Positions 1-9,800 of a stretch of DNA of 64,000 bases are shown piece by piece. Position 1 is the stretch's first letter. Every line of letters starts with the position of its first letter. Below the pieces are notes generated by a model that was given only the letters and a program-made list of their open reading frames with translations, did not search any database and was not told the origin of the DNA. Origin of the DNA: Methylobacterium ajmalii (GTDB taxonomy: Bacteria; Pseudomonadota; Alphaproteobacteria; Rhizobiales; Beijerinckiaceae); the NCBI RefSeq assembly GCF_016613415.1, contig NZ_JACWCT010000001.1, forward strand, positions 1 through 64,000, written 5' to 3'. A program made the translations under genes and the position numbers.

Positions 1-525
1 GTCCAGCCCTGGTCGGCGCTCGCCCGGATGCAGGGCCGGCCGCGCCGGCCGGTGCGGGCCGTCACGGCGGCGGCGCTCCCCACCATCGCCACCGGCATCG
101 GCGAGGCGCCGCGCGCCACCGGCTCGACCGGCGGGTCGGTCGAGCCGGGCCGGATCCTCGACGGCGCGCGGCTGGCCGCGGAGGCCGCCGCCCTGCCGAC
201 GCTCGCCGCCGTCCCGGCCTCGTCGCTGCCGCCGGCCTTGCGCCCGCCCGCGCCCCTCTGCGGCTCCGACGAGGTCCGCATCCAGGCCTATGCCGCCCGC
301 ATCGCCGGCAGCGTCGGCGTCAAGCCCGGCGACGATCTCGAGCTGTTCACGGCGGATGGCCGCGCCACCCCGCGCCTCGCGCCCGTCCTCCTGGCGATGT
401 CGTCGGTCGAGCTCGGCGCGCTGCGGGCGAGCCCGGCCCTCGTCGCCGCGGCGATCGCGCGGGCGGATGCGGAGCGGACGGCGGCGCGCCGGCAGGCCGA
501 GGCCGGCCCTCCAGCGACGCCCTGA
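1..525 (+). CDS. Hypothetical protein, 5' end outside window
   Basis: An open frame runs from the first base to a TGA at 523-525. The first in-window ATG is at 28, but the frame is open upstream of it, so the gene probably begins outside the window. The visible protein is Ala/Pro/Arg-rich and low-complexity over its first half. The C-terminal part (about residues 80-150) looks more ordered and contains the stretch VKPGDDLELFTADGRATPRL. I do not recognise a family. It ends 63 bp before ycjX on the same strand, so co-transcription is possible. Codon usage is GC-rich like its neighbours. Confidence 0.5.
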   Translation, partial: VQPWSALARMQGRPRRPVRAVTAAALPTIATGIGEAPRATGSTGGSVEPGRILDGARLAAEAAALPTLAAVPASSLPPALRPPAPLCGSDEVRIQAYAARIAGSVGVKPGDDLELFTADGRATPRLAPVLLAMSSVELGALRASPALVAAAIARADAERTAARRQAEAGPPATP

Positions 526-588
526 GCCCTTGCGGAAGCCCGCTCCCCGCGCCACCTCCCGGACCAGACCAAGCGAGAGCTTATCCGC

Positions 589-2055
589 GTGCCGCCCCTG
601 ACCGATTTCGCCGCGCGTGCCGGCTCCCTCGTCAAATCCGTCACGGAGGCCACGCGCTCCCTGGCCGAGGCCTCGAACGACCTCCTGGTCCAGCCGACGG
701 TGCGCCTCGGCGTCACCGGCCTCGCCCGGTCGGGCAAGACGGTGTTCACCACCGCGCTCGTGCACCAGCTCACCGGCCTGCACCCGCTGCCGGCCTTGCG
801 CGCCTCGCAGGAGGGGCGCCTGCGCCGGGCCCGCCTGGTGCCCCAGCCCGACGACGCGGTGCCGCGCTTCTCCTACGAGGATCACCTCGCGGCGCTGACC
901 GAGGCGCGGCGCTGGCCGCGCTCGACCGACCGGATCAGCCAGCTGCGCCTCGAGATCGACTACGAGCGCAAGAGCGGCTGGCGCACCGGACCGGCGAGCC
1001 TGATGGTCGACATCGTCGACTACCCGGGCGAGTGGCTGCTCGACCTCGCCCTCATCGAGCAGACCTACGAGGGCTGGTCGCGCGAGACGATCGTCGCCGC
1101 CGAGCGCCCCGGCCGGGCCGCGATGGCCGCGCCCTGGCTCGCCTCCCTGCGGGCCCTCGACCCCAACCAGCCCCTCGACGAGGTCGTGGCCGAGCGGGCG
1201 AGCGAGGCCTTCACCACCTACCTCGCCGCGGTGCGCGCCGGCCCCGAGGCGGTGGCGACCACGCCGCCGGGCCGCTTCCTGATGCCGGGCGACCTCGCCG
1301 GCTCGCCGGCGCTGACCTTCGCGCCGCTGATCCTCGACGGGCCGGTCAATCCCGACAGCCTGGGCGGCCTGATGCAGCGCCGCTTCGAGGCCTACAAGAG
1401 CCGGGTGGTGACGCCGTTCTTCCGCGACCATTTCCAGCGCATCGACCGGCAGATCGTGCTGGTCGACGTGCTGGCGGCGGTCGATGCCGGGGCGGCGGCG
1501 CTCGCCGAGCTCGAGGAGGCCCTCGACCGGGTGCTGATGAGCCTGCGGGTCGGGCGCAACACCGTCCTGTCGCGGCTCTTCGCGCCGCGGGCCGACAGGA
1601 TCCTGTTCGCCGCCACCAAGGCCGACCACCTCCACCACGCGAGCCACGACCGGCTCGACGCGCTGCTGCGCCTCCTCGTCGCCCGTTCCCTGCGCCGCAC
1701 CGAGGCGGCGGGCGCCCATGTCAGCACCCAGGCGCTCGCCTCCGTGCGCTCGACCCGCGAGACCGTGGTGCATGACGGGCCGGCGAGCTTCCGGGCGGTG
1801 GCCGGCACGCCGGAGGCCGGCGAGAGCATCGACGGCGAGACCTTCGACGGCGAGACCGAGGCCGCGATCTTCCCGGGCGAGTTGCCGGAGCGGCCGGAGG
1901 CGGTGCTGGAGGGCGCGGTGACCCCGGGCTCGCTGCGCTTCCCGCGCTTCCGCCCGCCGGCCGTCCCTCGCGATGCGCTGGGCCGCCCGGGCCGCCTGCC
2001 GCAGATCCGGCTCGACCGCGCCCTGAACTTCCTGATCGGCGACCGCCTCGCCTGA
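589..2055 (+). CDS. ycjX: YcjX family P-loop protein (DUF463)
   Basis: The 488-residue product has a P-loop, GLARSGKT, near residue 45, a MVDIVDYPGEWLLDLALI segment after residue 135 and an ATKADHL-type G4-like motif near residue 340. This order is typical of the YcjX/DUF463 family of GTPase-like proteins linked to envelope-stress regulons in enterobacteria. The biochemical role is not settled. The start is GTG, since no ATG precedes the conserved N-terminal region. The next gene (YcjF-like membrane protein) starts 10 bp after the stop, matching the usual ycjX-ycjF pairing and implying one operon. Confidence 0.85.
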   Translation: MPPLTDFAARAGSLVKSVTEATRSLAEASNDLLVQPTVRLGVTGLARSGKTVFTTALVHQLTGLHPLPALRASQEGRLRRARLVPQPDDAVPRFSYEDHLAALTEARRWPRSTDRISQLRLEIDYERKSGWRTGPASLMVDIVDYPGEWLLDLALIEQTYEGWSRETIVAAERPGRAAMAAPWLASLRALDPNQPLDEVVAERASEAFTTYLAAVRAGPEAVATTPPGRFLMPGDLAGSPALTFAPLILDGPVNPDSLGGLMQRRFEAYKSRVVTPFFRDHFQRIDRQIVLVDVLAAVDAGAAALAELEEALDRVLMSLRVGRNTVLSRLFAPRADRILFAATKADHLHHASHDRLDALLRLLVARSLRRTEAAGAHVSTQALASVRSTRETVVHDGPASFRAVAGTPEAGESIDGETFDGETEAAIFPGELPERPEAVLEGAVTPGSLRFPRFRPPAVPRDALGRPGRLPQIRLDRALNFLIGDRLA

Positions 2056-2065
2056 GGGCTCTTCC

Positions 2066-3121
2066 ATGACCCAGCCGCCTCCCGCAAAGCCCCGGGCCTT
2101 CCGCCTTCCCCCCGCCGGCGCGCAGACCGCCAGCGCGCCGCCGCCGCCCGGCACCGAGACGGCGCTTCCCGACGGGATCCGGGTGGTGGAGGAGCCGTTC
2201 GAGATCGTCGAGGCCGCCGACGGCGTGCCGGTCCCGGTGGCGCCGCGCTCTCGCGCACCCTGGGCGACCCTGCTCCTCTCGGCCCTCGGGGGGCTGGCCT
2301 CGCTGGGCATCGGCCTCGCGGTCGAGCGGCTGATCGCTGACCTGTTCTCCGCCGCGCCCTGGCTCGGCATCGTCGCGCTGGTGCTGCTGGCAGTGGCCGT
2401 GGTGGCGCTCGCCGCCATCGTCTGGCGCGAGGTCGCGGGCGTCCTGCGCGAGCGCCGCATCGAGGCGCTGCGGGGCGACGCCCTCGACGCCCTGCGCTCG
2501 CGCGACCACAGCGCCGCCAAGGCGGTGGTGCGCAGTCTCTCGGCCCTCTATGCCGGCCGCCCGGCGGCCGAGGCGGCCCGTGCCCGCCTCGCCGCCCTCG
2601 ACGACCAGATCCTCGACGTCGAGGACCGGCTCGGCATCGCCGAGGCGGAACTGCTGCGATCCCTCGACCGCGCCGCCAAGGCCGCGGTCGCCGATGCGGC
2701 CAAGCAAGTGTCGGCGGTCACGGCACTGAGCCCGCGGGCGATCGTCGATGTCGCCTTCGTGATCTTCGCAGGCGTCCGGCTCCTGCGCCGCATCGCCACC
2801 ATCTACGGCGGCCGGCCCGGCCTGTTCGGCTTCCTGCGCCTCGCCCGCGCGGCGCTCGCCCACCTCGCCGTCACCGGCAGCGTCGCGGTCGGCGACAGCC
2901 TGGTGCAGTCGGTGCTGGGTCTCGGCGTCGCGGCGCGGATCTCGGCCAAGCTCGGGGAGGGGGTGCTCAACGGCCTGATGACGGCACGGTTCGGGCTCGC
3001 GGCCTTGGCCGTGTGCCGACCGCTGCCCTTCACCCGCGAGCCGGCGCCGCGGCTGGGCGACGTGGCGGGGGAACTGCTGCGTGGCGGCGGCGAGGGGGAA
3101 GACCGCGAGGCGGCACGGTAG
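2066..3121 (+). CDS. ycjF: YcjF family membrane protein (DUF697/TIGR01620)
   Basis: The 351-residue protein has a Pro/Ala-rich cytoplasmic N-terminus (about residues 1-65). Two hydrophobic segments follow at about residues 68-85 and 92-122, then a helical middle part. The C-terminal DUF697-like region (about 215-320) includes LSPRAIVDVAFVIFAGVRLL. The architecture and its position directly after ycjX fit the YcjF/TIGR01620 family of inner-membrane proteins. The function is unknown; partnership with YcjX is inferred from conserved adjacency. Confidence 0.75.
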   Translation: MTQPPPAKPRAFRLPPAGAQTASAPPPPGTETALPDGIRVVEEPFEIVEAADGVPVPVAPRSRAPWATLLLSALGGLASLGIGLAVERLIADLFSAAPWLGIVALVLLAVAVVALAAIVWREVAGVLRERRIEALRGDALDALRSRDHSAAKAVVRSLSALYAGRPAAEAARARLAALDDQILDVEDRLGIAEAELLRSLDRAAKAAVADAAKQVSAVTALSPRAIVDVAFVIFAGVRLLRRIATIYGGRPGLFGFLRLARAALAHLAVTGSVAVGDSLVQSVLGLGVAARISAKLGEGVLNGLMTARFGLAALAVCRPLPFTREPAPRLGDVAGELLRGGGEGEDREAAR

Positions 3122-3532
3122 CCGGTCGGCGGTCGCGCCCGTGAATCCCCGCGTCGCGAAGCGCCTGGCATCGCTCCGCGATCAGTGCTTTGCTCTGGAT
3201 ACAGTCACTGGCATCAGATGGAGCTGTATTGTCCCGGGCCCGGGGGCGTGTTGAAACACGAGGGCGAGCGGGGATAGCCGATGCCCGCCTCGGTCTCGCC
3301 GCTCGCACACTGCGCGCACCAGCCGCCTGACCCGACACAAACAGCCTCAGAAAAACCCGGGGCGGTTCAATCGGGGACGCCGAGACCGCGACCGCCCACC
3401 TGATCGGTGGTCGCCTGCGCGGTCGTGCGGGCGAGAAGGCGGGGCGCGGGGAGCCCAGATCCGCTATGACGGCGCCGATCGAGCGAGCCGGGCCCCCCGG
3501 CTTCGCCCTCGTCCGAAGTTCACGGGCACGCC
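3122..3532. other. Gene-free 411-bp spacer
   Basis: No convincing coding frame. It should hold the promoter of the XRE-cupin gene. A short inverted repeat, ATACAG (3199-3204) and CTGTAT (3224-3229), with 19 bp between arms, is the only structure noticed. A regulator for it cannot be named. Confidence 0.4.
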
Positions 3533-4138
3533 ATGCTGAAGACCGGTTCGAACGCGCCCATCGAAGACGACAAGAGCCTCGAGCGCGCCCTGGGCCATCA
3601 GGTCCGGACGCTGCGCCGGGAGCGCGACCTCTCGCTCGCCGATCTCGCGGCCGCGGCCGGCATCTCGCACGGCATGGTCTCGAAGATCGAGAACGGACAG
3701 ATCTCCCCGTCGCTCGCCACGATCAACGCCCTGGCGCGGGCGCTGAACGTACCGATCACCACCCTGTTCGCCGCGTTCGAGGAGAGCCGCGACTGCTCTT
3801 ACGTGGGGAAGGGGACGGGCGTCGTGATCGAGCGGCGCGGCACCAAGGTCGGCCACATCTACGAGCTTCTCGGCGCCGGCATCCGCGGCGAGACCGTGCT
3901 CGAGCCCTACCTCATCACGCTGGAAGAGGACGCCGAGGCCTATACGGGCTTTCGCCACGCCGGCGTCGAGTTCATCTTCATGTTGAGCGGGGAGGTGCGC
4001 TACCACCATGCCGGCCAGGACTATCACCTGAAGCCCGGGGACGCGCTGCTGTTCGACGCGGAGGCACTGCACGGGCCGCGTGAGCTGATCGAGCGGCCGA
4101 TGACGTATTTGTCGATCATCGCGTATCCGCGGACTTAA
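3533..4138 (+). CDS. XRE-family regulator with C-terminal cupin domain
   Basis: The 201-residue protein has an HTH_3 domain at about residues 19-75 (LGHQVRTLRRERDLSLADLA, then SHGMVSKIENGQISPSLATI) followed by a beta-rich region. The cupin_2 motif lies near residues 140-185 (FRHAGVEFIFMLSGEVRYHH and LKPGDALLFDAEALHGP). This is the classic small-molecule-sensing XRE-cupin layout; the ligand is unknown. It converges on the GlxA-type gene with a 4-bp stop-codon overlap. Control of the adjacent methylamine genes is possible, but only the location suggests it. Confidence 0.85.
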   Translation: MLKTGSNAPIEDDKSLERALGHQVRTLRRERDLSLADLAAAAGISHGMVSKIENGQISPSLATINALARALNVPITTLFAAFEESRDCSYVGKGTGVVIERRGTKVGHIYELLGAGIRGETVLEPYLITLEEDAEAYTGFRHAGVEFIFMLSGEVRYHHAGQDYHLKPGDALLFDAEALHGPRELIERPMTYLSIIAYPRT

Positions 4139-5148
4139 GGACCTTCGGGCCTGTCCCTGGCCTCGGCCGTTCGCTGCCGCGCCGCGGTTCCAGCCGCCCG
4201 CCGTCGTTCGGCCCGGGACAGCTCGTCCGCCCCGGCAAAGCCCGTCGCCGCGGCGATCTGCGCTGCTGTCAGTGCCGTCTCGCGGCGCAACTGGCGCGCC
4301 CGGTCGAGGCGCACGCCGAGATAGTGCCAGTGCAACCCGTGCCCGAGCCCGTCGGCGAACAGGCGCTCGAGCTGACGCACCGAGACGCCCGCGAGCGCGG
4401 CGAGCGTCGTCCGGGCCAGGGGGGCCTCCAGGTTGGCCTCCATGGCGGCGAGTACCCGCAGCAAGCGGGGATCGCGTACGCCGAGGCGCTGGCGCAGGTC
4501 CATCCGCTGCGGGCTCAGGCCCTCCCGGATCCGGTTGTGCAGGAACCAGTCGCTCACGCCGGCGGCGAGGCCCGGGCCGTGATCGCGTCCGATCAGGTGG
4601 AGCATCAGATCGAGGGCGGCGGTTCCCCCCGAGCAGGTGACGCGGTTGCCCGCGATCTCGAACAGCGAGCGGACCACGTCCGCCTCGGGAAACTGCTCCT
4701 CGAAGGCCGGCACGTGCTCCCAGTGCACGGTGCAGCGGCGGCCCTCGAGCAGGCCGGCCCGGGCGAGGAAATAGGGACCGCCCGAGATCCCGCCGATCAC
4801 GGCGCCGCTCCGGGCGAGATCGCGCAGCCAGGCCGAGAGGGCGGGATCGTCGAAGGCGGCCGGGTTGCCGCCGGCGCAAACGAAGACCCGGTCGGTCCCC
4901 GGGACCGCGGCGCCGACCGCGACGTCGGTCGGAATCGCGATGCCGCTCGAGGCCCGCGCAGGGCCGCCCCCCGGTGCGGCGTGCCACCAGCGGTACAGAT
5001 CGGCGCCCGACAGGGTGTTGGCGGCCCGCAGCGGCTCGACCGCCGCCGCATAGGCCATCAGCGGGAAGTCGGGCACGAGCACGAACCCGATCGTCCGCCG
5101 GACCCGCTCCGTCCCGCCCGCGATCGCCGCTCCCGGTATCGTCGCCAA
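4135..5148 (-). CDS. GlxA-family AraC-type transcriptional regulator
   Basis: The 337-residue protein has an N-terminal DJ-1/PfpI-like domain (about residues 18-190) and a C-terminal AraC HTH pair (about 225-320; ALAGVSVRQLERLFADGLGH then TAAQIAAATGFAGADELSRA). The nucleophile-elbow region reads GGISGGPYFLARAGLLEG, so Ser sits where many relatives have Cys. The start is a TTG, supported by GGAGG 6 nt upstream and by the conserved domain beginning right after it. It is divergent from mgdA with 131 bp between starts, so it is the best candidate regulator of the methylamine operon. The last 25 residues look atypical for the family. Confidence 0.85.
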   Translation of the reverse strand: MATIPGAAIAGGTERVRRTIGFVLVPDFPLMAYAAAVEPLRAANTLSGADLYRWWHAAPGGGPARASSGIAIPTDVAVGAAVPGTDRVFVCAGGNPAAFDDPALSAWLRDLARSGAVIGGISGGPYFLARAGLLEGRRCTVHWEHVPAFEEQFPEADVVRSLFEIAGNRVTCSGGTAALDLMLHLIGRDHGPGLAAGVSDWFLHNRIREGLSPQRMDLRQRLGVRDPRLLRVLAAMEANLEAPLARTTLAALAGVSVRQLERLFADGLGHGLHWHYLGVRLDRARQLRRETALTAAQIAAATGFAGADELSRAERRRAAGTAARQRTAEARDRPEGP

Positions 5149-5279
5149 GGGCCGCCTCCGAGGGACACGACGAGGATTTCGGCGCGATTTGCCGGAAATG
5201 CGTCGCGAAATGCAAGCCGGGACGGCCTGGACGCCGGCTATCGAGGGGCGGTCGCCCGGCGCTCCCGACAGGTTCCCCG

Positions 5280-6530
5280 ATGCACTTCTCGCTCCTCAGC
5301 GTCCTAGGCCAAGCCCTGCGGGGGCAGCGGGGCTGGACGCCGCACTGGCGGGATGCCGGCCCGCGCGATGCGTACGACGTCGTCATCGTCGGCGGAGGCG
5401 GCCACGGCCTCGCCGCCGCCTACTACCTCGCCAAGGAGCACGGCATCACCGACGTCGCCGTGCTGGAGAGGAGCCACGTCGGCTCCGGCAATGTCGGGCG
5501 CAACACCACGATCGTGCGCTCGAATTACGGCCTGCCCGGCAACATCCCGTTCTACGAGCGGTCGATGAAGCTGTGGGAGGGGCTGGAGCAGGACATTAAC
5601 TACAACGCGATGGTGAGCCAGCGCGGGGTGCTGAACCTCTACCATTCGGATGGCCAGCGCGACGCCTATGCGCGGCGCGGCAACGCCATGCGGCTCGCCG
5701 CCGTCGATGCCGAACTCCTCGATCGCGAGGGCGTGCGGGCGATCGTCCCGTTCATCGATTTCGACAATGCGCGCTTTCCCGTGAAGGGCGGCCTCCTGCA
5801 GCGCCGCGGCGGCACCGTGCGCCACGACGCGGTCGCCTGGGGCTACGCCCGGGCGGCGGACGCCCGCGGCGTCGACATCGTCCAGAACTGCGCCGTCACC
5901 GGGATCCGGCGCGAGGGCGGGCGCGTCGTCGGCGTCGAGACGTGCCGCGGGCCGATCCGGGCGAGGAAGGTCGCCCTTTCGGTGGCGGGGTCGTCCTCGC
6001 TCGTCGCCGCCATGGCGGGCCTGCGCCTGCCGATCGAGAGCCACGTGCTCCAGGCCTTCGTCAGCGAGGGCGTGAAGCCGTTGATCGACGGCGTGATGAC
6101 CTTCGGGGCCGGTCACTTCTACATCAGCCAGTCGGACAAGGGCGGCCTCGTCTTCGGCGGCGACATCGACGGCTACAATTCTTACGCCCAACGCGGCAAC
6201 CTCGCGACGATCGAGGACGTGATGGAGAGCGGCATGGCCCTGTGGCCGGGGCTCGGCCGGCTGCGCCTGCTGCGCCACTGGGGCGGGATCATGGACATGT
6301 CGATGGACGGTTCGCCGATCATCGACCGCACGCCGGTGGACGGCCTCTACCTCAATGCCGGCTGGTGCTACGGCGGCTTCAAGGCCACGCCCGCCGCCGG
6401 CTTCTGCTTCGCGCACCTCATCGCCCGCGACGAAGCCCATCCGGACGCCGCCGCCTTCCGCCTCGACCGCTTCGCCACCGGCCATCTCATCGACGAGAAG
6501 GGCGTGGGCGCGCAACCGAACCTGCATTGA
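5280..6530 (+). CDS. mgdA: N-methylglutamate dehydrogenase subunit A (SoxB-like)
   Basis: The 416-residue FAD-dependent oxidoreductase (DAO fold) has a dinucleotide-binding motif IVGGGGHGLAAAYYLA near residues 37-52, followed by the SoxB-type segment GSGNVGRNTTIVRSNYG. It resembles the beta subunit of heterotetrameric sarcosine oxidase. Because mgsABC and gmaS lie downstream, the NMG dehydrogenase assignment is preferred over sarcosine oxidase: it would oxidise the N-methyl group of N-methylglutamate, giving formaldehyde (or methylene-THF) and glutamate. First gene of mgdABCD; the start ATG follows a weak ribosome site. The next gene is 12 bp away. Confidence 0.88.
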   Translation: MHFSLLSVLGQALRGQRGWTPHWRDAGPRDAYDVVIVGGGGHGLAAAYYLAKEHGITDVAVLERSHVGSGNVGRNTTIVRSNYGLPGNIPFYERSMKLWEGLEQDINYNAMVSQRGVLNLYHSDGQRDAYARRGNAMRLAAVDAELLDREGVRAIVPFIDFDNARFPVKGGLLQRRGGTVRHDAVAWGYARAADARGVDIVQNCAVTGIRREGGRVVGVETCRGPIRARKVALSVAGSSSLVAAMAGLRLPIESHVLQAFVSEGVKPLIDGVMTFGAGHFYISQSDKGGLVFGGDIDGYNSYAQRGNLATIEDVMESGMALWPGLGRLRLLRHWGGIMDMSMDGSPIIDRTPVDGLYLNAGWCYGGFKATPAAGFCFAHLIARDEAHPDAAAFRLDRFATGHLIDEKGVGAQPNLH

Positions 6531-6542
6531 GGACCGGCACCG

Positions 6543-6830
6543 ATGCGCATCCGATGCCCGTATTGCGGCGAGCGCGACAACGGCGAGTTCAGCTACCGCG
6601 GCGACGCCGCGCCGCGGCTCTCCGGGGGAGATGCCGACACGCCCGAGGCCGTGCACGACGCCGTCTACCTGCGCGACAACCCGGCCGGCCCGATCGACGA
6701 ATTGTGGTTCCACGCCGCCGGCTGCCGCGCCTGGCTCGTGGTCACCCGCGACACAAGCAGCCACGCCATCGCCGCCGTCGTGCCTGCCCGCGCCGTGGCC
6801 CGCGCGCGGCAGGAAGGAGACGCCGCATGA
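6543..6830 (+). CDS. mgdB: N-methylglutamate dehydrogenase subunit B (SoxD-like)
   Basis: A 95-residue small subunit of the sarcosine oxidase delta type. Cys5-Pro-Tyr-Cys8 near the start, with His57 and Cys61 in LWFHAAGCRAWL, matches the zinc-binding ligands of this family. GERDNGEFSYRGDA is also characteristic. Its stop overlaps the mgdC start as ATGA, implying translational coupling. Confidence 0.88.
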   Translation: MRIRCPYCGERDNGEFSYRGDAAPRLSGGDADTPEAVHDAVYLRDNPAGPIDELWFHAAGCRAWLVVTRDTSSHAIAAVVPARAVARARQEGDAA

Positions 6831-9800
6831 CCGCGCTCGCCCTCGCGCGCGCCGACGCGCCCGCCGCCCCGGCATCCGCGCAGCCGCAGCGGGTCGCCGG
6901 CGGCCTCATCGACCGCACCCGGCCTCTCGCCTTCACCTTCGACGGACGCCGCTACGGCGGCTTCCACGGCGACACCCTAGCCTCGGCGCTGCTCGCCAAC
7001 GGCGTTCGCCTCGTCGGCCGCTCCTTCAAGTACCACCGACCCCGGGGCATCCTGTCGGCGGGCTCCGAGGAGCCGAACGCCCTGGTCGAGCTGCGCGGCG
7101 GCGCCCGGCGCGAGCCCAACACCCGCGCCACGGTGGCGGAACTCTACGACGGCCTCGAAGCCGCGAGCCAGAACCGCTGGCCGTCGCTCGCCCTCGACGC
7201 GCTCGCGGTGAACGGCCTCGTCGGCCCGGTGCTCTCGGCAGGTTTCTACTACAAGACGTTCATGTGGCCGGCGGGCCTGTGGGAGAAGCTCTACGAGCCG
7301 CTGATCCGCCGCGCCGCCGGCCTCGGCCGGGCCGCGGGCCAGGCCGATCCGGACTGCTACGACCGGACCCAAGCCCATTGCGACGTCCTGGTGATCGGCT
7401 CCGGTCCGGCCGGCCTCTCCGCGGCGCTGGCAGCCGGGCGCGCCGGCGCCCGGGTCCTCGTGGTCGACGAGGATGTCGTGCCCGGCGGCCGCCTCAACGG
7501 CGAGCGCCGGGAGATCGCCGGGCGTCCCGCCGCCGAGTGGCTCGCCGCGACGCTCGCCGAGCTGCGGAGCCTGCCGGAGGTGCGTTTCCTCGCCCGGACC
7601 ACCCTGTTCGGCGTCTACGACCACGGCGCCTACGGGGCGGTTGAGCGGGTGGCCGACCATCTGGCGGTGCCGCCGCCCCACGCCCCGCGCCAGCGCCTTT
7701 GGCGGATCACGGCCCGCCGCGCGGTGCTGGCCGCCGGCGCCATCGAGCGCCCGCACGTCTTTCCCGGCAACGACCGCCCCGGCGTGATGCTGGCCGGTGC
7801 GGTGCGGACCTACCTCAACCGCTACGGCGTGCTGCCGGGCCGCCGGATCGCGATCCTCGCCTCCGGCGACGACGGCTGGCGGACGGTGGCGGACGTGCTC
7901 GCCGCCGGCGGCGAGGTCGCGGCGGTGATCGACACGCGCCCGCAGGCACCGGAGGCCTTGCGCCGCCGGGCCGAGGCGGCGGGCGCCCGGGTGATTCTCG
8001 GCGGCGCCGTCATCGGTACCCGTGGCCGCCTCGGGCTCGCCGCGATCGAGGTCGTCGATGGGCGCGGCGTGGGCGCCACCATCGCGTGCGACGGCCTCGC
8101 GATGGCCAACGGCTGGAACCCCGCGATCCATCTCGATTCGCACCTGTCGCGCCGGCCGGCCTGGTCCGAAGCGATTCAGGCCTTCGTGCCGAGCCCGGCC
8201 CCCGGCGGCATGATCACCGCGGGTGCCGCCGCGGGCCGCCTGACCCTCGCCGAGTGCCTGGAGACGGGAAGTGCGGCCGGTGCCGCCGCGGCGACGGAGT
8301 GCGGCTTTGCCGCCGAATCCGTCCCCGCGCCCGCGACCGACCCGGAGAGCGCCGCCCATACGCCCGTGTGGCGGGTGGCGCATCCGCCCGGCCGGCGCGC
8401 GTCCGGCAAGGCCTTCGTCGATTTCCAGAACGACGTCACCGCCAACGACGTCGCGCTGGCCCACCGGGAGGGCTTCCGGGCGGTCGAGCTCCTGAAGCGC
8501 TACACGACCCTCGGCATGGCGACCGACCAAGGCAAGACCGCGAACCTCGCGGGCCTCGGCCTCATGGCCGAGCTGACCGGGCAGCCGATTCCGGCGGTCG
8601 GCACCACGGTGTGCCGACCGCCCTTCACCCCGGTGGCGATCGGCGCCTTCGCGGGGACGCATCGCGGCCGCGCGTTTCGCCCGACCCGCTGCGTCGCCTC
8701 GCATGCCTGGGCCGAGGAACACGGTGCCGTCTTCGTGGAGACCGGGTTGTGGCTGCGCCCGGCCTACTACCCGAGGGCAGGGGAGACCGACTGGCTCCAG
8801 ACCGTGATCCGCGAGGTCGAGACCGTGCGGGCCCGGGTCGGGCTGTGCGACGTCACGACCCTCGGCAAGATCGATATCCAGGGCGCGGACGCCCTCGCCT
8901 TCCTGGAGCGGGTCTGCGCCAATTCACTCGCGGGTCTGGCGGTCGGCCGCACCGCCTTCGCCTTCATGTTACGCGAGGACGGCTTCCTGAAGGACGATTG
9001 TTCGATCGCCCGCATGGGCGAGCGGCATTTCGTGATGACCGCCTCGACCGCGCACGCCGCCAAGGTGATGGAGCACCTCGAATATGGCCGGCAATGGTTG
9101 TGGCCGGACCTCGACGTGCAGCTCGCCTCGGTGAGCGAGCAATGGGCTCAGTTCGCGCTGGCCGGTCCCCGCGCTCGCGACACCCTGCGGGCGGTGGTCG
9201 ATGACGGGTTCGACCTGTCGAACGACGCCTTCCCGTTCCTCGCATGCGGCGCGGTGACGGTCGGGGGTGGCCTTCCGGCGCGGCTGTTCCGGCTCTCGTT
9301 TTCCGGCGAGCTCGCCTACGAGATCGCGGTGCCCGCCTCCTACGGCGATGCGGCCTGGCGGGCGCTGATGGCGGCGGGCGAGCCGTTCGGCATCGCGCCC
9401 TACGGCTCGGAGGCGCTCGGGGTGATGCGGATCGAGAAGGGCTACGCCGCCGGGCCCGAGATCGACGGTCGGACCACCGCCCGCGACCTCGGCCTCGCCG
9501 GCATGGTCGCAGGGGACAAGGACTTCGTCGGCCGCCGGATGACCGACCGGCCGGGCCTGACCGACCCCGACCGGCCGGCGCTCGCCGGCTTCCGCCCGGT
9601 CGCGGTGGGCGAGCGCCTGCGCGCGGGCGCGCACTTCCTGGCGCTCGGCGCCGCCCCGAGCCTGGGGGCCGACGAGGGTGTGATGACGTCCGTCGCCTAC
9701 TCGCCGAGCCTCGGCCACTGGATCGGCCTCGGGCTGATCCGGCGCGGGCCCGAGCGATACGGCGAGCGGGTGCGCGCCTACGATCCGGTGCGCGGCGGCG

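Noticed and set aside
3197..3233. Inverted repeat ATACAG/CTGTAT as a MocR/GntR operator
   Set aside because: Only 6-bp arms, no adjacent regulator of that type, and no second copy; kept as a note only.
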